The notes under the pieces are model-generated. The model worked only from the letters and a program-made list of their open reading frames with translations. It made no database searches and was not told where the DNA came from. Below are positions 33,898 to 42,052 of a DNA stretch of 64,000 bases, one piece after another. The stretch's first letter is position 1. Every line of letters begins with the position of its first letter. Source of the DNA: Paenibacillus sp. NEAU-GSW1 (lineage in GTDB: Bacteria > Bacillota > Bacilli > Paenibacillales > Paenibacillaceae); the NCBI RefSeq assembly GCF_009737085.1, contig NZ_WOVL01000015.1, positions 1 through 64,000 on the forward strand. Direction: 5' to 3'. The position numbers and the translations under genes were made by a program.

Positions 33898-35829
33898 ATG
33901 AAAGCAAAGAAAGGTGTCGCCTTTCTTAGCCTTTGCTCCATCCTCATCGTAGCGGCATTGTCCGGATGCTCGTCGCAGACGGTTTCTTCGGGAGGGGAAA
34001 CCGCAGGCGGCGCTTCGGATGCGGCGGGCGTTCAAACGGCTTCAGCTACTGTAACCGGTTCGACGTCGAAGGAGGAGCAGTTTTTAGACGAAACGGTATT
34101 TCCAAAAGATAAAGTGGTCGATGTCAAAATTACGATCGACGAGGATGAGTTCCAAGATATGCTCGATAATGCAAGCGCTGAGGAAATGAAGCCTGCATCT
34201 GTCGAATACAACGGACAAAAATTCGATAATGTCGGCATACGGACAAAAGGCAATCTCAGTTTGCGAAGCGTTGTCCAAATGTCTGACTCCGACCGGTACA
34301 GCTTCAAAATTTCGTTTGACGAATATGTCAATCAGCAGCTGGGCGGCATCAGCAAAATCAATCTCAACAATAATTACAGCGACGCATCCTACATGCGGGA
34401 GTTTTTGAGCTACGAGCTGGCTGACTCAATGGGTCTGCCAACGCCTAAATTTTCATATGTGAACGTTTATGTAAACGGTGAGCTTTGGGGATTCTACCTC
34501 GCAGTAGAGCAAATCGGCGATGCCTACCTCGAACGCAACTTCGGCAACGCTTACGGCGCGCTGTACAAAGCGAACGGCGGCAACGGCAGCGAGTTGAACT
34601 GGCTGGAGACGTTGGACTCCTATGCCGGACTCACGCTGAAATCAGAATCGGACAACGGCGGCGTTCTGCTCGATATGCTCGATGAGCTGAACAACGGCAC
34701 CGATTATGAAAGCGTGCTTGATGTAGAGGAAGCGTTGAAATTTATTGCTCTAAATACGGTTGCAGGCAATTCGGACAGCTATTTGTCTCAGTTGAAGCAC
34801 AATTACTACTTGTACGAGGACGATGGCATATTCTCTGTTCTGCCATGGGACTATAACATGAGCTTTGGCGGCTTTGGCGGTTCCGGCATCTTAATTGACG
34901 AACCTACGTCCGGCGCATTGGCTGATCGGCCGTTAATTGCGAAGCTGCTGGCAGTGGACGAATACAAAGAGAAATATCATCAAATCATTTCCGATATGCT
35001 TGAAGGCTACCTTTCCGAAGAAAGCTTTGCCGAACGGACGGAAGAGTTAAAAGCGCTCATATCGGACTACGTGAAAAACGATCCTTCATCGTTCTATACT
35101 TATGAACAGTATGAAGAAGGCGTAACTCAAGTCATCTCCTTTAATAAGACGCAAACGGAGAGCATCGCCAAGCAATTGGACGGCTCTTCCCCATCCTCCG
35201 GGGACGGCTCTGGCAGCGGTAGTATGGGCGGCTTTGGCGGTATGGGCGGTATGGGCGGTATGGGAATGGGCGGCGGCAACCGCGGCGGACAAGGACAAAA
35301 CGGCGCCCAGGTCGGCCGTGGCGGCAATATGGGCGGCGCCGCTCCGCAAGGCGGACAAGGCAGCGGCAATGGCGCGGCGGCATTTGATGCGTCGCAGAAC
35401 GGCAATGTCGTGTTAGCCGCTGCTGCGGCGGAAGGCCAAGCTGACGCCGGCAGCCCGGCGCCGGCTACGCAAGGCGGCGCGGCTGAACAGGGCAGCGATA
35501 CAGCGCCAAATGCGCAGAACGGCGTACCTGCTCAAGACGACAATGCCGTTCAGGGCGGACAAGGCGGGCGGCAAATGCCAGAGGGCATGGTTCCGCCTGA
35601 GGGCAATTTCGGCGGGATGGCGCCTCCGGAGGGCGACTTCCAGGGCGGGCCTGGCGGATTTGGCGGCGGCGGTATGCAAGGCGGACCTGGCGGCGGCTTC
35701 GGCGGCTTTGGCAACCAAACGGCCCAGCCACAAGGCAGCGCCAAAGAAGCGGCAACTGCAGGCATCGCAGCCATCCTGCTGCTCGCTTCCGCAGCCTTTA
35801 TCGCTCTCTACAAGCGGAAACGGCTGTAA
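33898..35829 (+). CDS. CotH-family kinase-like lipoprotein with Gly-rich tail and C-terminal membrane segment
   Basis: A 643-residue protein. The N-terminus has a lipobox (IVAALSGC), so it is probably lipidated. The CotH domain (about 45-410) includes GIRTKGNLSL, YVNVYVNGELWGFYLAVEQI and the metal-binding VLPWDYNMSFGG. B. subtilis CotH is an atypical kinase that phosphorylates spore-coat proteins. From about residue 430 the sequence is Gly/Met/Gln-rich low complexity, ending in a helix (AGIAAILLLASAAFIALYKR) like a second anchor. It overlaps nothing and starts 19 bases after DUF4956, with GGTGAT upstream. Confidence 0.85.
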   Translation: MKAKKGVAFLSLCSILIVAALSGCSSQTVSSGGETAGGASDAAGVQTASATVTGSTSKEEQFLDETVFPKDKVVDVKITIDEDEFQDMLDNASAEEMKPASVEYNGQKFDNVGIRTKGNLSLRSVVQMSDSDRYSFKISFDEYVNQQLGGISKINLNNNYSDASYMREFLSYELADSMGLPTPKFSYVNVYVNGELWGFYLAVEQIGDAYLERNFGNAYGALYKANGGNGSELNWLETLDSYAGLTLKSESDNGGVLLDMLDELNNGTDYESVLDVEEALKFIALNTVAGNSDSYLSQLKHNYYLYEDDGIFSVLPWDYNMSFGGFGGSGILIDEPTSGALADRPLIAKLLAVDEYKEKYHQIISDMLEGYLSEESFAERTEELKALISDYVKNDPSSFYTYEQYEEGVTQVISFNKTQTESIAKQLDGSSPSSGDGSGSGSMGGFGGMGGMGGMGMGGGNRGGQGQNGAQVGRGGNMGGAAPQGGQGSGNGAAAFDASQNGNVVLAAAAAEGQADAGSPAPATQGGAAEQGSDTAPNAQNGVPAQDDNAVQGGQGGRQMPEGMVPPEGNFGGMAPPEGDFQGGPGGFGGGGMQGGPGGGFGGFGNQTAQPQGSAKEAATAGIAAILLLASAAFIALYKRKRL

Positions 35830-35853
35830 ACGATAAAGCAAACTCGACCGAAC

Positions 35854-35903
35854 AAACAGCGAGCCTGCTTCGTAATTATGCGAAGCAGGCTCGCTGTTTT
35901 GTT
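35854..35903 (+). terminator. Long-stem terminator after cotH-like gene
   Basis: A perfect 19-base stem (AAACAGCGAGCCTGCTTCG and complement) around an 8-base loop, then TTTTGTTC. The stem contains the GCTTCG core found in the nearby repeat families. Confidence 0.9.
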
Positions 35904-36418
35904 CTTTTGCGAAGCATCCCAGCCTCCATCTCTCCCAACGGAACGGCAGGCCGTTACACGTGCGACTTCACGTTGCATCAGCAGCTCTAACGGATCGAAA
36001 GGCAGTTAGGAATCGCCGAGAGGGTAATTAGAGGCTTCTTTTAGATAAGAAGCGACATTCCTAACGGAACGGCGAGCCGTTACAGTTCAGATTTCACGTT
36101 CCAGCAGCAGCTCTAACGGATCGAAAGGCAGTTAGAAATCATCACTTGGACGAGCAATTAGGTACTGGCCGCAGAGGGAGCCGCATTAGCGAACCTGTTT
36201 CGCTTTATTGCGAAACAAAGTTCGCTATTCCAGTTAGTGTGGAGCAGACTTCAACCGCCTGCGAACCGATTTACGCTATCCGTGAACCTGAGTTCGTTAA
36301 TTGCGCAATCCGGTTCGTTAATGATGTGGAACGGTGGCGTTATGAGCTCCATTAGCGAAAATCGGTTCGCTTTTTTGCGAATCAGGTTCGCTCGGGACCG
36401 ACGACGGGCCCACCAGCA
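35904..36418. repeat. Intergenic repeat block: 126-base direct repeats and nested palindromes
   Basis: No gene is visible. Two diverged copies of a roughly 75-base unit (35937-36010 and 36063-36136, period 126) contain GCCGTTAC, TTCACGTT and CTCTAACGGATCGAAAGGCA. They are followed by two nested palindromes: 36188-36226 (AGCGAAC/GTTCGCT outside, TGTTTCGC/GCGAAACA inside) and 36353-36391 (AGCGAA/TTCGCT outside, TTCGC/GCGAA inside). Decayed GTTCGTTAAT motifs lie between. Confidence 0.75.
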
Positions 36419-36461
36419 ACAAAAAGCGCCGTCCCGCTAAGCCGGGGGACGACGCTTTTTC
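36419..36461 (-). terminator. Terminator after the oxidoreductase gene
   Basis: AAAAAGCG pairs with CGCTTTTT, with GTCCC/GGGAC inside; the stop of the minus-strand gene is at 36464. Confidence 0.85.
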
Positions 36462-36463
36462 CA

Positions 36464-37102
36464 TTACTCTTTTTCCGAAGCGACAGTAAACCGTTCGTTC
36501 AAATGCTGCGGATTTTCGATTTCGTCTACAATAGCAATCGCATAATCCTCATAACTGACGTAGCTGTGACCTTTGCTGTTCACAAGCAAAAATTCTGTTC
36601 CTTTCATATAGCTGCCCGTTCTTTTGCCAAGCGCGAACTCTGCCGACGGGCTTACAAACGTCCATTTGATGCTGCTTCCGCGGAGAATCTCCAAGTTTTT
36701 GCCTTGGTTTGCCGCCGTCGGTTTAACGAAGTCCGGGAATCCCGGCGTATCGATCACGCGAGTCGTTTTGTCAGGGTCGACGTAAAGGCTGCCTGCGCCG
36801 CCAACCACGATCAAACGCGGATGGCCGTTCCCTTTCTCGAGCGCTTGAATGAGTACATTGCCCGCATCGACATGCAAATGCTCTTGGCCAAATGGCGCGG
36901 CGAACGCATTGACAACTGCATCGAACGGATTCAAATCGTCCGCCGTCAGAGCAAACACGTCCTTCTCAATAACGGCTGCGCCGCTTCCTGCAGCTTTTGA
37001 AGCGTCGCGGACGATTGCCGTTACTTCATGGCCTCTATCCAATGCTTCTTTCACAATATTGCTGCCTGCTTTGCCGCTTGCGCCGATTACTGCTATTTTC
37101 AT
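36464..37102 (-). CDS. NAD(P)-binding oxidoreductase, atypical SDR (NmrA/YwnB-like)
   Basis: A 212-residue Rossmann-fold protein. MKIAVIGASGKAGSNIVKEA is the nucleotide-binding GxxGxxG motif, and VVNAFAAPFG lies at the end of the fourth strand. It resembles the NAD(P)H-binding YwnB family; the substrate is unknown. Four ATGs run in tandem right after GGAGG; the fourth, at 37102, has the best spacing (9 bases), though the third is possible. Confidence 0.8.
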   Translation of the reverse strand: MKIAVIGASGKAGSNIVKEALDRGHEVTAIVRDASKAAGSGAAVIEKDVFALTADDLNPFDAVVNAFAAPFGQEHLHVDAGNVLIQALEKGNGHPRLIVVGGAGSLYVDPDKTTRVIDTPGFPDFVKPTAANQGKNLEILRGSSIKWTFVSPSAEFALGKRTGSYMKGTEFLLVNSKGHSYVSYEDYAIAIVDEIENPQHLNERFTVASEKE

Positions 37103-37185
37103 CATCATCATCCTCCATAAATGAATTAAATCGTGTGCACTACATGTAACTATAATAGTTACAGGATGCCCGTTTTGTCAACCCC

Positions 37186-38856
37186 TCAAAATCGGCCCGA
37201 GCGAAAAATGGCATAAATGAGCCAAATAAACAGCAATGCCGCTATGCCAAAGCCGATTTCAATCGCCGGTATATTCCATAGCACCGTATTTTGATGACGC
37301 AGCGACGAGCCGATAATCAAGCCGACCATGATGATGCTAAACGATAGAAGCACGATGCTTAGGGAGAGCCGGTTGCTGATTTGGTCCATTTTGCGCAAAA
37401 ACTCGCCAAGCTCGGGGACGGTAATTTCCAGCCCGAATTTCCCCTTTTGCAAGGAGCCCAGCAGCTTGCGCAAACTAACCGGAACCTCGGCGGCAATAGA
37501 AGCATATTCGGGCAGCTCCTCCAGCCACTTCTTCGATAGATTGCGGATATTGAAACGATTTTTAAACAGCTTACGGCCGATCGGCTCGGCAACGTCTACG
37601 ACGCTGAATGAGGGATCAAGCGAGGTAACAACGCCTTCCATGGTCAGAAAGGTTTTGCCAAGCAGCGTCAGCTCTGAAGGGATGTTAAACTGATGGCGCC
37701 GAGCAAGCGCAAACAGATCATTTACCATTTCGCTTATTCGCAGCTGGCTGAGAGGCACGTTGTAATATTTATCGCGGAGCTCCTCAACATCGGCCCGCAG
37801 TACGTCTATGTCGGTCTGTTCAGGAATGAAACCCATGCCAGAAATCGCCCGAATAACGCCGCTCGTGCTTTGATTGCGCAAAGCGATTACGAGCGAGGCA
37901 AAATAACGCTTTCGCTCCGGCGGAAGCCTGCCCACCATGCCGAAATCAAGAAAAGCCAACGCCCCTTCGGGGAGCACCAGAACATTGCCGGGATGCGGAT
38001 CGCCATGAAAAAAACCGTCGATCAGCACCTGCTGCAAAATCGAAAGCGCGTATTTTTCAGCGATCGCCTTTCGATTGTAGCCTGCCTCCTCCAGCTTTTC
38101 CCGGTCGGACAGACGTATGCCGCGTATGTATTCCATCGTCAAAACTTTCGCCGACGAATGGCCCCGAAATACGACAGGAATGCGGATGCCGCCGACTTTT
38201 CCGGCATATGCCGCAAATCGTTCCGCATTCCGCGCTTCTTGGCTGTAATCCAGCTCATGGCGTATCGCCGATGCCAATTGTTCGATCATGTCTCGCACCC
38301 GGTATTGCTTGGCAATTTCCAGCCGGTTTTCCGCAAGACCGGCTAATTCTGATAATATGCCAAGATCGGTTGCAATTTGCCGGTCGATGTGCGGCCGCTG
38401 CACTTTGACAGCGACAGAGGTTCCGTCATGAAGAACGGCCCGATAGACTTGCCCGATCGAAGCAGACGCAATCGGTTCCTCTTCAAAAGAAGCAAAAAGC
38501 ACGCCTATTGGCGCACCTAGCTCTTCCTCAATAATATTTACGGCTTCAGCATAAGCGAACGGCGCCACATGATCCTGCAGCCTTTCCAGCTCCGCAATAA
38601 CGCTTGCCGGAAATAAATCCGGCCTCGTGCTTGCTAATTGGCCCAGTTTAACGAATGTGGGACCAAGCTCTTCCAGCAGCGAACGCAGCCGTTCGCCAAA
38701 TGTTCTTCTGCGCGGCTGATGCTCCGTGTTTCCGCGCGCCAATATCATTTCGGGAAGACCCAAATCTTTCGCGATATAACCGAATCCGTTCCGTACGAAA
38801 GCAAGCCCGATTTCCCGATAACGCTTCAAGCGGCGAAGCTTGCTGACAACACTCAT
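37186..38856 (-). CDS. ABC1/AarF (UbiB-family) atypical kinase
   Basis: A 556-residue UbiB-family protein. The N-terminal LGPTFVKLGQLASTRPDLFP is the KxGQ motif. SASIGQVYRAVLHDGTSVAVKVQRP gives the A-rich loop and catalytic Lys, and DPHPGNVLVLPEGALAFLDFG the metal-binding residues; this is shown in parts, FFHGDPHPGNV and FLDFGMVG. Two membrane helices end the protein. The family supports quinone or lipid metabolism in other bacteria; the role here is unproven. It lies 10 bases downstream of the phasin-like gene. Confidence 0.88.
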   Translation of the reverse strand: MSVVSKLRRLKRYREIGLAFVRNGFGYIAKDLGLPEMILARGNTEHQPRRRTFGERLRSLLEELGPTFVKLGQLASTRPDLFPASVIAELERLQDHVAPFAYAEAVNIIEEELGAPIGVLFASFEEEPIASASIGQVYRAVLHDGTSVAVKVQRPHIDRQIATDLGILSELAGLAENRLEIAKQYRVRDMIEQLASAIRHELDYSQEARNAERFAAYAGKVGGIRIPVVFRGHSSAKVLTMEYIRGIRLSDREKLEEAGYNRKAIAEKYALSILQQVLIDGFFHGDPHPGNVLVLPEGALAFLDFGMVGRLPPERKRYFASLVIALRNQSTSGVIRAISGMGFIPEQTDIDVLRADVEELRDKYYNVPLSQLRISEMVNDLFALARRHQFNIPSELTLLGKTFLTMEGVVTSLDPSFSVVDVAEPIGRKLFKNRFNIRNLSKKWLEELPEYASIAAEVPVSLRKLLGSLQKGKFGLEITVPELGEFLRKMDQISNRLSLSIVLLSFSIIMVGLIIGSSLRHQNTVLWNIPAIEIGFGIAALLFIWLIYAIFRSGRF

Positions 38857-38866
38857 AGAAGCAGCC

Positions 38867-39169
38867 TCAGCTATCCGCGAATTCGCGGCGTTCCAGAGCC
38901 TCCAAACGGCGCTCTAACCGGTTGATTTCTTCTTGGTCTGCGTAGGAGCGGTCGCCAACGAAAGACTGTACTTTGTCACGAACAGCCGTCTCCAGCTGCT
39001 TTCTCGCATCGTCGCCTTTTTGCACCAGTCGATCCATATAAGCCGAGGACTCCGACTTGGCCTCCTCCCCTTTTCTTGTCCATTCGCCTACAAACTTCTC
39101 TACTTGTTCCTTGCCGGCTACCGCCATCCCGATTCCAAGCGATAGTGCCTTATCCAATTTATCTCTCAT
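38867..39169 (-). CDS. Phasin-like coiled-coil protein
   Basis: A 100-residue helical protein (LGIGMAVAGKEQVEKFVGEW, then a charged coiled coil with RLERRLEALERRE at the end). The pattern matches the phasin / polyhydroxyalkanoate-regulator family, but no PHA synthase gene is in the window, so granule binding is uncertain. AAGGAG is 9 bases upstream of the ATG at 39169. It forms an operon with the UbiB-family gene. Confidence 0.65.
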   Translation of the reverse strand: MRDKLDKALSLGIGMAVAGKEQVEKFVGEWTRKGEEAKSESSAYMDRLVQKGDDARKQLETAVRDKVQSFVGDRSYADQEEINRLERRLEALERREFADS

Positions 39170-39240
39170 CGCAGCCATCTCCTTGCTGTCGGTTTAGGAA
39201 CAGTTTGCGCAATTTGACCACATAAAAGTCACGTTTCGCG

Positions 39241-39285
39241 AAAAAAAGAAAGCTGCGCAACGGCCCAAACGGGCAGCGGCGCAGC
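39241..39285 (-). terminator. Terminator after the ligase-like gene
   Basis: GCTGCGC pairs with GCGCAGC and GCCC with GGGC around GTTT, followed on the minus strand by TTTCTTTTTTT. The stop of the ligase-like gene lies at 39308. Confidence 0.88.
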
Positions 39286-39307
39286 AGCACAGTCGGCAAG
39301 CAACCGG

Positions 39308-40216
39308 TCAGGCTTGCAGGAGCCTTAAAGGTTTTGCCGAATTATCGGTTATTTCGTTATTAGATGTATGAGTTATAAGCTTTATAAGTTCCGCACCCTT
39401 CAAACGTCCGTCCTTCATTAGATATGCATATTTAATGCTAGCGGATAGTCCCGGCGCAACGCGAACGATATCCCGCTCTTCGGCTATCGGCTCTGTTAAG
39501 GCTTGAAGCCTCTTGTCCGTTAGCCTGTCGATCCCATGGTCGACCATGACATCATGCCCGCCTAACGGATGCTGAACAAGCCAGCCCGGCGCACTTTTAC
39601 GCCAACCGACAATCGACAGCTCGGCAAACTGATAATGGAGCACCTTCACCCAATCGTCGCTTCTTCCTTCCGTATATACGCTGTTCTTCTCTTTGCACGC
39701 AACGCCTTCAAGCTTGAGCTGGCGAACGATCTCGAACATTTTGCCGCCTTCTTTCTCGATGAAAGGAAGCTTTCGGTAAACGTCATTGTTCTGCAATATT
39801 TCACCCAGCAGCTGCTTCCGCTCCAACAAAGGACGATCGCGCAAATCCGTCCCATTATAGTAAAGCACGTCAAAAACAAAAAAACGAAGCGGCATCGTTT
39901 TAACCGCATCGCGAATTCGCGGCGCTTTAGTCATTCTGTAACGTTCAATTAACGTATCGAATTGCACCTCGCCTGTCGCTGGATTAACATATACCACTTC
40001 TCCGTCCAGCACAACGTCCGCCGGCTTATGCAGCGGGACGTTCAGCAGTTCTGGGTACTGGCTCGTAACTTCATACTGATGCCGCGTGAACAGCCGGGCT
40101 TTGTTATCGATGAAACTGATTTGCAATCGCTGGCCGTCCAGCATCGGTTCGAATATGTAGTTCGAATCGTCAAAAATATGTTCGCGCCGCACCATCAGCA
40201 TCGGTTCCATAAACAT
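39308..40216 (-). CDS. ATP-dependent DNA ligase-like protein lacking the nucleophilic lysine
   Basis: A 302-residue protein with the LigD-type ligase layout. Motif III is FFVFDVLYYNG, motif IIIa is near KLPFIEK, motif IV is EGVACKEKNSVYTEGR and motif V ends in DDWVKVLHY. Motif I, normally E-P/V-K-x-DG-x-R with the adenylated Lys, reads FEPMLDGQR: Met (codon ATG) replaces Lys. An OB-fold-like C-terminal part is present. The ATG at 40216 follows GGGGAGG. It is divergent from an alpha/beta SASP gene, hinting at a spore DNA role. Self-adenylation looks impossible unless another Lys serves. Confidence 0.75.
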   Translation of the reverse strand: MFMEPMLMVRREHIFDDSNYIFEPMLDGQRLQISFIDNKARLFTRHQYEVTSQYPELLNVPLHKPADVVLDGEVVYVNPATGEVQFDTLIERYRMTKAPRIRDAVKTMPLRFFVFDVLYYNGTDLRDRPLLERKQLLGEILQNNDVYRKLPFIEKEGGKMFEIVRQLKLEGVACKEKNSVYTEGRSDDWVKVLHYQFAELSIVGWRKSAPGWLVQHPLGGHDVMVDHGIDRLTDKRLQALTEPIAEERDIVRVAPGLSASIKYAYLMKDGRLKGAELIKLITHTSNNEITDNSAKPLRLLQA

Positions 40217-40351
40217 CGCGACGAGCACCTCCCCTATGCTCTAATTTTAACATGGCTATGCGCGGATTTTCGGCGGTAAATTAAGGTCCATTTAACGAAT
40301 AATACTTTTTGAGACGACGCATATTAACAGCAAGAAGGAGGTCGAGAAGAG

Positions 40352-40561
40352 ATGGCAAAAAGTCAAAATCAATTGCTTGTTCCAGGAGCGCGCGCCGCAT
40401 TGGAGCAAATGAAATTCGAAATTGCCCAAGAGCTTGGCATTCAGCTTCCTGCTGACGGCTACTACGGCAACATGACGACTCGCGACATGGGCTCCATCGG
40501 CGGTTCCATTACAAAACGGCTCGTTCAAATCGCAGAACAACAGCTTACAGGACGCAGATAA
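40352..40561 (+). CDS. Alpha/beta-type small acid-soluble spore protein
   Basis: A 69-residue [24 protein letters not shown] carries the GPR protease cleavage region (KFEIAQELG), followed by [20 protein letters not shown], the DNA-contact helix. These proteins coat spore DNA and protect it from UV and heat. GAAGGAGG-type ribosome site upstream. This gene is the best evidence that the organism forms endospores. Confidence 0.97.
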   Translation: MAKSQNQLLVPGARAALEQMKFEIAQELGIQLPADGYYGNMTTRDMGSIGGSITKRLVQIAEQQLTGRR

Positions 40562-40625
40562 CAGCGATACGCCATACTTAGGAGCACAGCAGCAATTGGC
40601 AGAACACAACAACATAAGCAGCTCA

Positions 40626-40678
40626 AGGGCTGTCCCGCAGCGGAATGTTCCGCTTCAAGGGAGCAGCCCTATTATTTT
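40626..40678 (+). terminator. Terminator after the SASP gene
   Basis: AGGGCTG pairs with CAGCCCT, with AGCGGAA/TTCCGCT nested inside, then ATTATTTT. It starts 65 bases after the stop. Confidence 0.75.
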
Positions 40679-40799
40679 GTTTGCAGAACGTTCGCCTTAC
40701 TTCCCTTTAACAGTAAAAATCGGTAAAATGGGATAGAGTTGTCCTCATCAAGCGTTTACATACGAAATCAAAATTTCATTTCAGAAAGGAATCTCCCAT

Positions 40800-41990
40800 A
40801 TGATCATTCAACCGAAAACACGCGGATTTATTTGCACGACAGCACATCCGGAAGGCTGCGCGCTGCAAGTACAGCGTCAAATCGATTATGTAAAATCGCA
40901 GCCGGCAATTACCGGACCGAAAAATGTGCTCGTCGTCGGCGCATCGACCGGTTACGGTCTTGCTTCCCGCATCGTATCCTCCTTCGCTTCAGGCGCTAAT
41001 ACGGTTGGCGTTTATTTCGACAAAGCGGCAGAAGGCGCACGCACCGCTTCTGCAGGCTGGTATAACTCCGCTGCATTCGAGCAAGCGGCGCAGGAAGCCG
41101 GCGTGAAATCGTTCAGCATCGTTGGCGATGCTTTCTCCGACGAGATTAAAGCGAAAACGATCGACCTGATCCGCACCGAGCTGGGCCAAATCGACCTGGT
41201 TGTGTACAGCGTTGCTTCGCCTCGCCGCACGCATCCGAAAACGGGCGAGACTTTCTCCTCGGTTATTAAACCGCTGGGCGAAACCTATACAAACAAAACC
41301 GTTAACTTCCATTCGGGCGAAGTAACGACGGCCGTTATTGAACCGGCTACAGAGGATGAGCTCCGTCAAACGATTGCCGTCATGGGCGGCGAAGACTGGC
41401 AAATGTGGATCGATGAGCTGCAGCAAGCAGGCGTTCTCGCTGAAACAGCGACAACGGTCGCTTACTCGTACATCGGACCGGAAATTACGCATGCCGTATA
41501 TCGCGAAGGCACAATCGGCGCTGCGAAAAACGATCTGGAAGCTACGGCACAGCGGCTGAACAAGCAGCTTGGCACAGCGGGCGGCCGCGCGTACGTATCG
41601 GTTAACAAAGCGCTCGTTACGCAATCGAGCTCCGCGATTCCGGTCGTACCGCTTTACATTTCCGCTCTTTATAAAGTGATGAAAGAAAAAGGCATTCACG
41701 AGGGCTGCATCGAGCAAATGTACCGCCTGTTCTCCGAGCGTCTCTATGGCGGAGGCGAAACAGCAGTTGATGCGAAAGGGCTCATTCGCGTCGACGATTG
41801 GGAAATGCGCGCCGATGTACAAGCTGAAGTTACACAATTGTGGGCTAATCTAGCTACAGAAAACGTATACGAGCTTTCCGACCTTGAAGGCTACCGCCGC
41901 GAGTTTTTCCAACTGTTCGGCTTTGAAACGGAAGGCGTCGATTATGAGGCTGAAGCCGATCCGATCGTTGATATTCCGAACCTGCGCTAA
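40800..41990 (+). CDS. fabV: Trans-2-enoyl-CoA / enoyl-ACP reductase FabV
   Basis: A 396-residue FabV enzyme, the NADH-dependent reductase of the last step in fatty-acid elongation and a triclosan-resistant alternative to FabI. MIIQPKTRGFICTTAHPEGC is the family N-terminus, VVGASTGYGLASRI binds NADH, YSVASPRRTHP follows, and the catalytic Tyr-x8-Lys is seen in YSYIG to TIGAAKNDLE. AGAAAGGA lies upstream. It stands alone with its own terminator. Confidence 0.96.
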   Translation: MIIQPKTRGFICTTAHPEGCALQVQRQIDYVKSQPAITGPKNVLVVGASTGYGLASRIVSSFASGANTVGVYFDKAAEGARTASAGWYNSAAFEQAAQEAGVKSFSIVGDAFSDEIKAKTIDLIRTELGQIDLVVYSVASPRRTHPKTGETFSSVIKPLGETYTNKTVNFHSGEVTTAVIEPATEDELRQTIAVMGGEDWQMWIDELQQAGVLAETATTVAYSYIGPEITHAVYREGTIGAAKNDLEATAQRLNKQLGTAGGRAYVSVNKALVTQSSSAIPVVPLYISALYKVMKEKGIHEGCIEQMYRLFSERLYGGGETAVDAKGLIRVDDWEMRADVQAEVTQLWANLATENVYELSDLEGYRREFFQLFGFETEGVDYEAEADPIVDIPNLR

Positions 41991-42000
41991 TCAGAATAAC

Positions 42001-42036
42001 AAAAAGCTGGGCCAAATTTTGGCTCAGCTTTTTTAA
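42001..42036. terminator. Bidirectional terminator after fabV
   Basis: AAAAAGCTGgGCCAAA pairs with TTTGGCtCAGCTTTTT, leaving no long loop. The stops of the convergent genes fabV and GH95 lie at 41990 and 42053. Confidence 0.88.
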
Positions 42037-42052
42037 TTTCAATGCTCTGCTG

